This document shows, piece after piece, positions 45,077-52,593 of a stretch of DNA of 64,000 nucleotides. The position numbers were made by a program, and so were the translations under genes. The notes under the pieces are model-generated. The model saw only the letters and a program-made list of their open reading frames with translations. It did not search any database and was not told the origin of the DNA. Every line of letters starts with the position of its first letter. The stretch's first letter is position 1. Origin of the DNA: JAGVSR01 sp963750715. Lineage in GTDB: Bacteria; Pseudomonadota; Alphaproteobacteria; Rhizobiales; Hyphomicrobiaceae. The stretch spans positions 62,001 to 126,000 of the forward strand of contig CAVVRP010000014.1 of the NCBI GenBank assembly GCA_963750715.1. The letters are read 5' to 3'.

Positions 45077-45205
45077 TCAAAGAAGAAAAAAGGCCAGCAG
45101 GAGAAGGAGAATTGCCAACCCGGCGACGACTAGCCGTACGCCGCGAACAAAGTACTTGTAGCCTCTCACATGCTCTGGATAGTCGTCCTGGACTGCTTCG
45201 ATCAT
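45077..45205 (-). CDS. 42-residue aa3-type oxidase subunit IV-like membrane peptide
   Basis: Starting at the ATG at 45205, where GGAGG lies 5 bases upstream, the product is a short acidic/amphipathic segment (DDYPEHVRGYKYFVRGVR) followed by one hydrophobic helix (LVVAGLAILLLLLAFFLL) at the C-terminus. This layout matches the small bacterial aa3-type cytochrome c oxidase subunit IV family, although no other aa3 genes are nearby. A longer 65-residue start is open but lacks a ribosome binding site. A possible anaerobox lies 123 bases upstream. Confidence 0.55.
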   Translation of the reverse strand: MIEAVQDDYPEHVRGYKYFVRGVRLVVAGLAILLLLLAFFLL

Positions 45206-45327
45206 CACAACCTCCACGTAATCGAAGATCGTTTGGCGCGGCCGCGCAGGCGACGGCATCGAACCCACCGGCACAAGCGGGGTGCTCCGAACGTTTCGAA
45301 ACGTAAGGTCGTAGCGCTATGGCGTCC

Positions 45328-45341
45328 TTGACGTAGCTCAA
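45328..45341. promoter_or_regulatory. Imperfect anaerobox
   Basis: TTGACGTAGCTCAA fits the FNR consensus TTGAY-N4-RTCAA at all but one defined position (C for R in the right half-site). It lies upstream of the 42-residue membrane peptide gene and downstream of a hydrolase. It is weaker than the two perfect boxes at 29409 and 32063. Confidence 0.35.
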
Positions 45342-45387
45342 GCCCCTGAACGATGATATGGGCAGCCCTCACGCCGAAGCGTGCGTG

Positions 45388-46305
45388 TTAGCTCCGGTCG
45401 ACGGCATCGGCATTTTCGCACTGCCTGCTGACGTTGACTAGATGCTTGACGACGGCACGAACAGCCGGCGGCGCGTACAGGATATTGCGATGCCCGAACG
45501 CGTCGAAGGTCACCAGCTTTGCCCGACTTTGAGCGGCCACTTCCTCGGCGCATCGGAATGGGACTTCGTCATCGTCACGTGCGTGCACCACGAGAGCTCT
45601 GCATCCGCTGGATTGAAGCAACTCGCTCGTAGCGTACCTGTCGATGGAGCGCCATCCGACGCGCTCCAGCCGGCTCTCAAAGCCTCGCCGCGCTGAATCT
45701 GTCATCGCCCGGCGGTCGGCGAACTCCCGCGTCACGTCCGACAGGCGGTTTGGGCAAGCAATCAACACTACGTTCCCGGCCCGAAGGGCTCTAGGCATCG
45801 GCCTATTGCCATCTGCCGCCAGAAGGCAAACCATGCCGCCGAACGAGTGCGCGACCATGGCGCAAATCGGGCCCACGGCTTCAGCCACCGCGAGGGTAGC
45901 CTTGGCGCACTCGATAAGATTGGTCCGCCGGCCGGAACTGCGCCCGTGCGCCGGCAGATCGAACAGGGCAACGCGAAACCCTGATCTGCGGATCGGCTCG
46001 GCCAGCGCCGTCATGAACGCCGCTTCGCTGGTCCAGCCGTGAACGAAGAGCACCGTTCCAGTCGGCGTCTGCGTATCGGGTTCAAAGATATAGGCTTGCA
46101 CGTCGCCAACAGCGGTCTTGATCCGCCGCCAATTGGCGTTGCGCAGATGAAAGCGCGCCCGCTCGCTCAAGCGGCTGTAGTTGGGATCGCGCCACTCGGA
46201 CATCGAGGGCGTGCAGAAAATCCGGAAGGCAGCATCGCTTGCGGCGGCCGGCGGAAGGCGGTTCAAGCGCTGCCTTTCCCATGAGGAGTTCGGCAGAAAC
46301 GTCAT
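45388..46305 (-). CDS. Alpha/beta hydrolase
   Basis: A 305-residue alpha/beta-hydrolase. The oxyanion segment is LFVHGWTSEAAF (about residue 84), the elbow is VAHSFGGM (about 153), the acid is probably in HARDDDEVPF (about 240) and the His in FGHRNILY (about 271). It starts MTFLPNSSWERQ; no signal peptide is seen. The first 60 residues are an extra N-terminal segment not needed for the core fold. The (GA)11 tract at 46463 lies about 160 bases upstream in its 5' region. Confidence 0.85.
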   Translation of the reverse strand: MTFLPNSSWERQRLNRLPPAAASDAAFRIFCTPSMSEWRDPNYSRLSERARFHLRNANWRRIKTAVGDVQAYIFEPDTQTPTGTVLFVHGWTSEAAFMTALAEPIRRSGFRVALFDLPAHGRSSGRRTNLIECAKATLAVAEAVGPICAMVAHSFGGMVCLLAADGNRPMPRALRAGNVVLIACPNRLSDVTREFADRRAMTDSARRGFESRLERVGWRSIDRYATSELLQSSGCRALVVHARDDDEVPFRCAEEVAAQSRAKLVTFDAFGHRNILYAPPAVRAVVKHLVNVSRQCENADAVDRS

Positions 46306-46462
46306 GGCTGCAATATCCAACCAAAAAAAGTGCCGCGGCAACTACTGCCGCTTTAATCAGTAAAAAATTGTCAGGGCCTTTGTGCAGACTAGCCAGACGC
46401 CTGTTGCCCATTGCGCAACCCGTCGATGCATTCAACGCAGCCACTATACGTGCACTCGGGTC

Positions 46463-46484
46463 GAGAGAGAGAGAGAGAGAGAGA
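46463..46484. repeat. (GA)11 dinucleotide microsatellite
   Basis: Eleven uninterrupted GA units on the plus strand (TC on the minus). Such tracts are rare in GC-rich bacterial chromosomes and can change length by slippage. It sits in the 5' region of the minus-strand hydrolase gene, about 160 bases before its ATG, and outside any coding region I support. Confidence 0.9.
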
Positions 46485-46525
46485 AAGAACACACCGTCAC
46501 CGGCGTCCCAACTCATTTCAAATGC

Positions 46526-46768
46526 TTAAGTCGGACCTTTCGGATTCCCTGAGTTCCGCTCGGCGAGAGCGGCCGCATTGTCTTCTGCGAACTCGGCTTC
46601 GAGTGCGGTTTCGAAATCGAGGAGATCTTTTGGAATTGGCATGCCAAACGCCTTCATCGCGTTCATGCGCTCGCGGATCTGAAGGTAGAGTTCGTGGCGA
46701 TCTTCGGGCTCGTTTTGCATCCTGGTGAAGAGCAGGGAAAGCTCGGCTTCTACTTCATCTAGTCTCAT
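46526..46768 (-). CDS. Small acidic helical protein downstream of cbpM
   Basis: An 80-residue highly charged protein (MRLDEVEAELSLLFTRMQNE...), predicted helical with a coiled-coil-like heptad N-terminus and acidic tail. GAGGTG lies about 8 bases before the ATG. I do not recognise the family. It is 50 bases downstream of cbpM on the same strand, so it may belong to the cbpA-cbpM transcript and to chaperone function. Confidence 0.6.
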   Translation of the reverse strand: MRLDEVEAELSLLFTRMQNEPEDRHELYLQIRERMNAMKAFGMPIPKDLLDFETALEAEFAEDNAAALAERNSGNPKGPT

Positions 46769-46818
46769 CGAAGCACCTCATGTTGCAGGGCAACTCTGCC
46801 CGTTTGCTGGTCGAGCAG

Positions 46819-47148
46819 CTAGCCGCCGGATTCCAGTCGGGGCGGCTTTTCCAGCATCCTCAAACGAGAACGCAGGCCTTCTATTTCCTCAAGCAGATCA
46901 AGCGCCAGCGCAATCCCCGGCAGGTTCAAGCTGAGATCGCGCTCGAGACGTTTCGCCTTGGCGACGCGGATGATACTGACTCTGGCGAAGTACCAATCGC
47001 CCGAGCGGCCCACCGGTTCGACAACTCCATGCTCAATCAATTCGACAACCCAATTGGCTTCGACGCTGCAGGCGTCGCAGAGTTCCTCGAGCGTACAGGT
47101 TTCGTCCATTTCGGCAATTTCAGAGTCGTTTCCAGCGTTGCTTATCAT
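46819..47148 (-). CDS. cbpM: CbpM-type chaperone modulator (MerR-like)
   Basis: A 109-residue protein with a winged-helix N-terminal half (TLEELCDACSVEANWVVELIEHGVVEP) and a helical C-terminal half (ALALDLLEEIEGLRSRLRMLE), the CbpM/MerR_2 pattern. CbpM binds the J domain of CbpA and inhibits it. It lies 6 bases after cbpA, the same order as in E. coli, which supports the assignment. Confidence 0.88.
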   Translation of the reverse strand: MISNAGNDSEIAEMDETCTLEELCDACSVEANWVVELIEHGVVEPVGRSGDWYFARVSIIRVAKAKRLERDLSLNLPGIALALDLLEEIEGLRSRLRMLEKPPRLESGG

Positions 47149-47154
47149 GGCGGC

Positions 47155-48102
47155 CTACTCTCCGAACTTGGCGCGAGGATCAAAAGCGAGCTCACGCGCC
47201 ATATCCTCGTAGGCCTTTCTGGCCTTCTGAGTGTTGGCGGGCGGCAAGACGATTTTGAGGACTGCATAGAGATCACCGGGCTCGGCAGACGGAATGCCGC
47301 GACGCTTGATTCGCAGTTCGCGGCCCGGTGCTGATCCTGAAGGGATCTTGAGCATGATCGCGCCCGCCGGTGTCGGCATCTTGACGCTGCCGCCCAGCGC
47401 CGCCTCCCAGGGTGCAACCGGCAACTCGACATAGAGGTCGCGGCCGGAGACACGATAGAGAGGATCGGGCTTGAAGTGGACCTCCAGGTACAGATCACCC
47501 GCGGGCAGCTGGCCCATTCCGGGCGCGCCCTGCCCCTTCAGGCGGATATGCTGACCCTCGATCACTCCCTTGGGAACCTGCACATTGAGATTGCGGTCGC
47601 GCACAGTTACGTGGCCCGAGGAATCGAGTTCGGGAACTCGTAGCGAGATCGCGCGCGTGGCGCCTTCGAAGGAGTCGCGCAGATCAATTAGAATCTTTGC
47701 GTGATGATCCTCGCCACGAGCGTGGAACTCCGGTCCGCCTTGCGACGCCCTTCCAGATCGGCGCATGCGGCCGAAGAGGGCTTCGAAGAAGTCGCTGGCG
47801 GCGCCGCCTGTGGCTTCGGAAGATGCCCCTGAGAACTCGAAGCCCGCGTCCCAGTCGGGCGGCGGCCGGAACTCCTGTCCCGACTTCCAGTCCTTGCCCA
47901 GCTGGTCATACGCTACGCGCTTCTCGGCGTCGCCGAGCACCTCGTAGGCCTCGCCCAGTTCCTTGAATTTTTCCTCGGCACCGGATTCCTTGTTGATGTC
48001 GGGATGGAATTTGCGCGCAAGCTTGCGATAGGCACGCTTGATCTCGTCCTGTGCCGCCTCGCGATCGACACCGAGCACCTTGTAGTAGTCCTTGTACTCC
48101 AT
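47155..48102 (-). CDS. cbpA: DnaJ-family co-chaperone CbpA
   Basis: A 315-residue class B J protein. The J domain covers residues 1-70 with HPD (KFHPDINKE). A Gly/Phe-like linker with GFEFSGAS and DFFEALFGRM follows, then the two-part C-terminal substrate-binding region (KILIDLRDSFEGA; DLYVELPVAPWEAALGGSVKMP). No zinc-finger region is present, which separates it from DnaJ. It stimulates DnaK and binds DNA in E. coli. cbpM lies directly downstream. Confidence 0.93.
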   Translation of the reverse strand: MEYKDYYKVLGVDREAAQDEIKRAYRKLARKFHPDINKESGAEEKFKELGEAYEVLGDAEKRVAYDQLGKDWKSGQEFRPPPDWDAGFEFSGASSEATGGAASDFFEALFGRMRRSGRASQGGPEFHARGEDHHAKILIDLRDSFEGATRAISLRVPELDSSGHVTVRDRNLNVQVPKGVIEGQHIRLKGQGAPGMGQLPAGDLYLEVHFKPDPLYRVSGRDLYVELPVAPWEAALGGSVKMPTPAGAIMLKIPSGSAPGRELRIKRRGIPSAEPGDLYAVLKIVLPPANTQKARKAYEDMARELAFDPRAKFGE

Positions 48103-48236
48103 GATATCTCCCGCGTGGATCGAAGTGCGGTGTCAGACCCGGCAGGCCCGCGAACAGGATGCCCGAGGGAGTTCAGCGTACCGCATCGTTGGTAGTGCTG
48201 TCATTACGGGGAGACTGTCTCAGAATTGCTCATTGA

Positions 48237-48593
48237 CTAGTTGGTGGTGGCAATACCGTTGAGGTAGTTAAGGATCGCAGCTATTTCTTCGGTCGAGAAT
48301 TGCACCTGCGGCATCTCCTGATGCCTCGAGCCCATGCCTTCTGCCAGTTCGAATTCCAGTCGCTCGAGGCTGCGCTTGCGGTAGATGTCGCGAAGCGGCG
48401 GCGCTACCGCCAGGGGACTGTCACCGGTTGCCTCGATCGAATGGCAGCGGCTGCAGTCCTTCTGGAGTATCGCCTTTCCCGACAATCCGTCTACTTCGTC
48501 CGCAGCGAGAGGCTGAACGACGCTCGTACTCAGCAGCGCGATCCCGGCAACCAGAATCGATATGGCATTCGGTCGTTTCAAGTTGCCCACCAT
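48237..48593 (-). CDS. Small class I cytochrome c
   Basis: A 118-residue periplasmic monohaem cytochrome. It has a signal peptide (ISILVAGIALLSTSVVQPLAADE), the haem site CSRCHSIE, and a C-terminal Met segment (HQEMPQVQFSTEEIAAILNYL) typical of class I folds. The start at 48593 is chosen for the signal peptide; the frame stays open upstream but overlaps the preceding gene. It lies 20 bases after a Cys-rich secreted protein gene and is likely co-transcribed with it. Confidence 0.85.
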   Translation of the reverse strand: MVGNLKRPNAISILVAGIALLSTSVVQPLAADEVDGLSGKAILQKDCSRCHSIEATGDSPLAVAPPLRDIYRKRSLERLEFELAEGMGSRHQEMPQVQFSTEEIAAILNYLNGIATTN

Positions 48594-48613
48594 GACTGGT
48601 TCATGCTGTCTGG

Positions 48614-49276
48614 CTATTCTCGATCCCACGCATATTCTTCGCATACGATGCCAGTGCACCCGCAATCGCACGGGGAAGACCCTAAGAGCGGCAGTTCCAA
48701 TCCCCATCGGCGGCATCCTTTGGTGACGAGCTTGCCGGCAACGGGCTTCTTGAAACATGAGATTGCCCCATAGCCGGATGACGGAGAATAGCTGTCACCT
48801 GCCAGTGGCCAGTCTTCATTGCCTGAATTTCTTATGTTCCATATGATCGGCAGATTTTCGATCGGCTCCTCGCGCAGCTGCTCACTGGGGCTACACACGT
48901 CAGTCTTGCGCGTCGACTTCGTACTTCGCACGACCGCGCACAACCCGGAGACCGTCTCGGAATAAAGCGGTCTATTCTGCGCACGATAGACCTGATTAAC
49001 GGCCGCGACGAACGCCTCGATCCGTGCTTTCTGCGGCGCGAAGGCAGGATCATCGCACGATACGATCTCGACTTCGCTTTCCGGAACCATCTGCGCTTCT
49101 GTATCGGCATATTGCCTGCACTGCGGACTCATCTTCATTTTTGTCTGCTGAAAGCTCGGCACATGCCATCGGCCCAAGAGCGAGTTAGCGCTATCGGCGA
49201 ACGACGGCGAACCGACCACCATGAAAACGAGGGCCATCGAGTGTTTGGAAAGCAGCGTGAGCGGCTTTTGAAACAT
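48614..49276 (-). CDS. Secreted Cys-rich protein of unknown function
   Basis: A 220-residue protein with an N-terminal signal peptide (LLSKHSMALVFMVVGSPSFA) and about eleven Cys in the mature part, ending in the cluster PCDCGCTGIVC. GGAGAG lies about 7 bases before the ATG, so the start is firm. The sequence matches no family I know. The Cys pattern implies disulfides or metal binding. Its partner gene downstream is a cytochrome c, suggesting a redox or sensing role in the periplasm; that is inference. Confidence 0.65.
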   Translation of the reverse strand: MFQKPLTLLSKHSMALVFMVVGSPSFADSANSLLGRWHVPSFQQTKMKMSPQCRQYADTEAQMVPESEVEIVSCDDPAFAPQKARIEAFVAAVNQVYRAQNRPLYSETVSGLCAVVRSTKSTRKTDVCSPSEQLREEPIENLPIIWNIRNSGNEDWPLAGDSYSPSSGYGAISCFKKPVAGKLVTKGCRRWGLELPLLGSSPCDCGCTGIVCEEYAWDRE

Positions 49277-49372
49277 TTACATCTCTCCGTTTGGTTCTGG
49301 CCGCATCGCAGGGAACGGCAGCGATTAAGTCTGACGGCGAGGCGTGAAAACGATGTGAGCCGCCATTTGCAC

Positions 49373-49735
49373 TCACAAATATGTCAGCAACAGCCACATT
49401 ACGGCGAAATCGGAACGCATCTGAAAGTCACCCGCTAAACTCCAGTCTGGTACCGCGAAAAATATTATCGCGACAACGACCGCAGCGAGCACCGAGGCCG
49501 CGATGCTCACGTAAGGACCCTTGATGTGCCATTGTTCCCATGGCGCCAGCGATTTCCTATAGGCTCCCCCAACTCGTGAGGCGACTGCGACGCAACACAA
49601 CCCATATGTCATGAGGTAGAATGTCCCTCTCGCCACCTCATTGATTTGCGTCAAATAAGGTGGGTTCCCGAGCGGAACTCGCCAACGCGAGTGCTGCTGA
49701 AGGTGAAAGGATTTCCGCCGGACGTACGAGCTCAC
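49373..49735 (-). CDS. Possible small membrane protein
   Basis: A 120-codon frame with three hydrophobic segments (GTFYLMTYGLCCVAVA, VSIAASVLAAVVVAIIFFAV, FAVMWLLLTYL) and a polar first third. The start is unclear: the ATG at the first position has no ribosome binding site, and an internal ATG (MTYGLC) would give about 80 residues. I recognise no family. It is kept at low confidence because the hydrophobic pattern looks genuine. Confidence 0.35.
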   Translation of the reverse strand: MSSYVRRKSFHLQQHSRWRVPLGNPPYLTQINEVARGTFYLMTYGLCCVAVASRVGGAYRKSLAPWEQWHIKGPYVSIAASVLAAVVVAIIFFAVPDWSLAGDFQMRSDFAVMWLLLTYL

Positions 49736-49762
49736 GCCTCGACGACGCAGACATCCCGGACT

Positions 49763-49960
49763 TCAGCCGGCAAGTCCGCAGTCGTCGGGCCACGGCCAGA
49801 AACCCTTTGCGGTTCGCGTGCTGCCGGTGCCCGTGACCTCAACCTCGGTGAAGCCGGCCGCACGGAATTTGTCTTGAATGGCCTGGTTGCTTGCAAAGCG
49901 CGTCAAAAATCCCAGCGCGATGTTTGCCGAGTAGCGCTTGCCTTGATGTACGGTGATCAT
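49763..49960 (-). CDS. Small protein of unknown function after CBS gene
   Basis: A 65-residue product, MITVHQGKRYSANIALGFLT..., with a helical middle (RFASNQAIQDKFRAAGF) and a beta segment (EVEVTGTGSTRTAKGFW). It may be a small alpha/beta fold. The frame is open further upstream to 50095, overlapping the CBS gene stop, but conservation-like composition begins near the chosen ATG. No family is recognised with confidence. Confidence 0.45.
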   Translation of the reverse strand: MITVHQGKRYSANIALGFLTRFASNQAIQDKFRAAGFTEVEVTGTGSTRTAKGFWPWPDDCGLAG

Positions 49961-50087
49961 GGCATCTGCGACTGCAGTCCGAATTGGTGCTCTATTCCGC
50001 CGCATCCGATCGGGATTGTGGAGAAAGCGCTGTTTGAGGATGCGGCTTGCATTCCTCAGCCCCTGCCGGGCAACCGAGCTTATGGTT

Positions 50088-50507
50088 TCAGGCATGGTGA
50101 GCGGCTACCGCAGCGACCACCTCACCGGTGAGAAGATGCGACGCGGCGTGGGAGATATCGCCAAGACTAAGCATACCGACCATGCGCTTTGACTCGTTCA
50201 ACACCGGCAGACGGCGAATCTTTTTTTGCTCCATGATTCTGAGCGCATCATCCAGATCCTGCGTTTCGCTGCAGTAGACAATGCCTTTCGTCATGACGTC
50301 TCGAGCCTTCAACCCCGAGCAGTCCTTGGCATCGGCAACGCCCCGGCACGTGATATCCCGGTCCGTGACCATGCCGACCAGCCGGTCGTTCTCTCCAACT
50401 GGAATTGCGCCGACGTCCAGCTTTTTCATCATTTTTGCGACTTCGGCGATCGGCGTCGCGGGGTCAACCCATTCGACTCCCTTGTGCATCGCATCTTTGA
50501 CTTTCAT
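50088..50507 (-). CDS. Two-CBS-domain protein (first)
   Basis: A 139-residue cytosolic protein made of a CBS pair: domain 1 (VEWVDPATPIAEVAKMMKKLDVGAIPVGE, ending GMVTDRDI) and domain 2 (IVYCSETQDLDDALRIMEQKKIRRLPVLN, ending GMLSLGDIS). CBS pairs bind adenosine nucleotides or S-adenosylmethionine and act as energy sensors. It is followed by a small unknown gene and preceded by a second CBS gene on the same strand, with about 85 bases between. Confidence 0.92.
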   Translation of the reverse strand: MKVKDAMHKGVEWVDPATPIAEVAKMMKKLDVGAIPVGENDRLVGMVTDRDITCRGVADAKDCSGLKARDVMTKGIVYCSETQDLDDALRIMEQKKIRRLPVLNESKRMVGMLSLGDISHAASHLLTGEVVAAVAAHHA

Positions 50508-50592
50508 GGCAGATACTCCAGATTAAGACTTTTAGACTTCACGTTCGCTTCTCTCGGTGCAGCCCCGAACACCATGGGGCGCACACAGGGCT

Positions 50593-51027
50593 TCACAGAT
50601 CACCCTGTATGTAATGTTCGAGCTGTTCGATGATGAACTCCTCCTCCGCGATGATGCTCTTGACGAGGTCGCCGATCGAGACGATGCCGACCACTTTCTT
50701 GCTCTCGAGCACCGGCAAATGCCGAACGGCCCTCGCCGTCATCACCGCCATGCATTCCTGTACGGTCTGATCGAGCCGCGCACAGATCACTTTGTTCGAC
50801 ATGATATCCTGCACTGCCGAGTTCGGTGATGTCCTGCCGCGCAGAACGATTTTGCGGGCATAATCCCGTTCGGAGACGATCCCCGCGAGATGGCCATTGT
50901 CGATCACGACCAACGCGCCGATCGAATGTTCCGCCATCATCTTGAGCGCAGACAAAACCGAAGCGGTAGGATGTATGTGATGAACCACCCCGCCCTTCTG
51001 AATCAGCACGTCCCTGACGGTAGTCAT
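50593..51027 (-). CDS. Two-CBS-domain protein (second)
   Basis: A 144-residue CBS pair: domain 1 (VVHHIHPTASVLSALKMMAEHSIGALVVID, then GIVSERDYARKI) and domain 2 (ICARLDQTVQECMAVMTARAVRHLPVLE, then GIVSIGDLVK). It differs enough from the first CBS gene not to be a recent duplicate. It lies 37 bases downstream of the kinase-like/BON gene, so the three probably form one operon for nucleotide sensing. Confidence 0.92.
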   Translation of the reverse strand: MTTVRDVLIQKGGVVHHIHPTASVLSALKMMAEHSIGALVVIDNGHLAGIVSERDYARKIVLRGRTSPNSAVQDIMSNKVICARLDQTVQECMAVMTARAVRHLPVLESKKVVGIVSIGDLVKSIIAEEEFIIEQLEHYIQGDL

Positions 51028-51064
51028 GTTGTATCACTCCCCGGAGACTTTTTCCGGACGGCGA

Positions 51065-51895
51065 TCAGTAGGCGTGGGGAACGAATGCAACATGCGCGAC
51101 CTTGCTTTCGACGCCGCTCACGCCTTCGATGCCCTGGATCAAACGCAGGGCCTCGACGACCATAAACTCGTCCGTCGTGGCCCCCGTCAGCAGGACCTTG
51201 CCGTTGAAGACGTTTGCTTCCATCCCGTTCTGGATCGACCTGGAACCAAACCGCTGGTCAAGGGCCTGCTGTACGCGCGCTTGTATTACCAGGTCCTTCA
51301 ATGCGCTGCGAGAGCGAATGGTTTCGCGGAAGGCTGGGCTCTCAGCCGTGCGAACGATGTGCTCGACGCAGTCGGCGACGGCCACTCTCGCGGTATTGAG
51401 CGCAATCGCATATTGGCTCGGGTCCTCCCAATTGAGGCCGAAGAGCTTCTGCATCGTTCCATTATGAGTAGCGTCACTGCGCTCGATTTCACGCTTTGCT
51501 TTGGATGCGCTGTCCAGGCCTAGCCGCTCCATCATGACGGTCTCGCGGTAGGACATCGGCGCATAGATGCGAACACAGACGACGTGAGCTATCGACTGTA
51601 AAAGATACGTTCCGCCCCAGCCCCTGATTAGAACATTGCCTCTGGAGGCGAGTTCCAGAACCTCCTGAGCCGTACATCTCGACAACCGCGTCCGATCGAG
51701 CTTCAGCCGCTCCATCAGCGACGCGCTGCCCTCGAGATACCGATGCACCTCGCTTTCGCGCCACCCACTCCGGTCGGCAATGTCATGCTCGAAGAGTTCG
51801 TCGTCGACGACGGTCAAGCCCAAGCGACGTGCCAGGCCCGATGCCACTTCGTTTCCGCGTGTTGCTGTCTCACGTGTCAGAGCAATGACGGCCAT
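51065..51895 (-). CDS. Cytidylate kinase-like protein with C-terminal BON domain
   Basis: A 276-residue protein. Residues 1-190 match the cytidylate-kinase-like family (VIALTRETATRGNEVASGLARRLGLTVVDDEL), in which the classical P-loop GXXXXGK(S/T) is replaced by RETATRGNEVAS, so NMP kinase activity is uncertain. Residues 205-276 form a BON domain (ARVQQALDQRFGSRSI...VLLTGATTDEF...IEGVSGVESKV), usually a membrane- or ligand-binding module. It is the first gene of a run with two CBS proteins. Similar gene combinations recur in stress/hypoxia clusters of proteobacteria, to my knowledge. Confidence 0.85.
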   Translation of the reverse strand: MAVIALTRETATRGNEVASGLARRLGLTVVDDELFEHDIADRSGWRESEVHRYLEGSASLMERLKLDRTRLSRCTAQEVLELASRGNVLIRGWGGTYLLQSIAHVVCVRIYAPMSYRETVMMERLGLDSASKAKREIERSDATHNGTMQKLFGLNWEDPSQYAIALNTARVAVADCVEHIVRTAESPAFRETIRSRSALKDLVIQARVQQALDQRFGSRSIQNGMEANVFNGKVLLTGATTDEFMVVEALRLIQGIEGVSGVESKVAHVAFVPHAY

Positions 51896-52255
51896 CGCGT
51901 CCTCCTCTGCGTGCTAATTTTTTGCGCGCGCCTGGACCGCGCCCGTGCCATTCGCGACGGCCACGCGGAACGTCAGAAGTGTCGAGACGGCCGAAGGCCA
52001 TGACAGTTTCGCAGCAATGCGAAAAATGGAGCAGGCAGTGGCCGCTCAGTCGCTGTAATGAGATCAAGATAATCTCTTGTGACAACCATTTCAATTGCCA
52101 CTCCAGTGACATCGCAATCGCGATATGATCCCGCACCGCAGTATCATGGCGCTGCCGGGCGACTCGTTGGAAATCTGTGAGAACCTTCTGAACGGTCCGG
52201 CTGCTCATCCGTTTAAGCGTATGGCTCTGCCAATCTGACAATTGCGGAGGTACAC
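51896..52255. other. Intergenic region before a small plus-strand gene
   Basis: About 360 bases between divergent genes. An open frame on the minus strand runs through it into the kinase-like gene, but its composition (Arg/Gly-rich tail) looks like a shadow. There is no terminator or box I can name; it probably holds two promoters. Confidence 0.5.
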
Positions 52256-52558
52256 ATGCCGCTTGCCTCATACCGGCCACACATACCGCTTGAGTACGTC
52301 ACGTTGTTCAATGCAAAATCTTCAGGCCCCAGCATCGGGACCTATTCGGGTCGCGACATTCCCAGTTCCGTCGAAGACGGCTTTGGACGACGCTACGATT
52401 TTGTCAGCGTCGCGCCACGCTGTTGGAACGGCAAAATCAACGTCGGAGCCCTGCGCGAGGGCGAGTTCCTTTTTCCACCCGACCTCGTCTATCGCATGCG
52501 CAAACCAAAGCCCGTCCCGTCGCGTTCATGGCCAGCTAGGCGTCTTTTTTCCCGCTGA
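52256..52558 (+). CDS. Small protein of unknown function with strong ribosome binding site
   Basis: A 100-residue protein with no signal peptide. GGAGGT lies 6 bases before the ATG, an unusually good site for this window. The body (EYVTLFNAKSSGPSIGTYSG; GFGRRYDFVSVAPRCWNGKIN) is beta-rich in pattern and ends in a basic tail. I know no family for it. It converges on the SPOR-domain gene. Confidence 0.6.
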   Translation: MPLASYRPHIPLEYVTLFNAKSSGPSIGTYSGRDIPSSVEDGFGRRYDFVSVAPRCWNGKINVGALREGEFLFPPDLVYRMRKPKPVPSRSWPARRLFSR

Positions 52559-52593
52559 TCGCAGAGACAGCGCCCGAACTGCAACCGTCGTGG

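Noticed and set aside
51870..52280. 136-codon minus frame before the kinase-like gene
   Set aside because: The C-terminal half is Arg/Gly-rich shadow and overlaps the real gene; no start signal.
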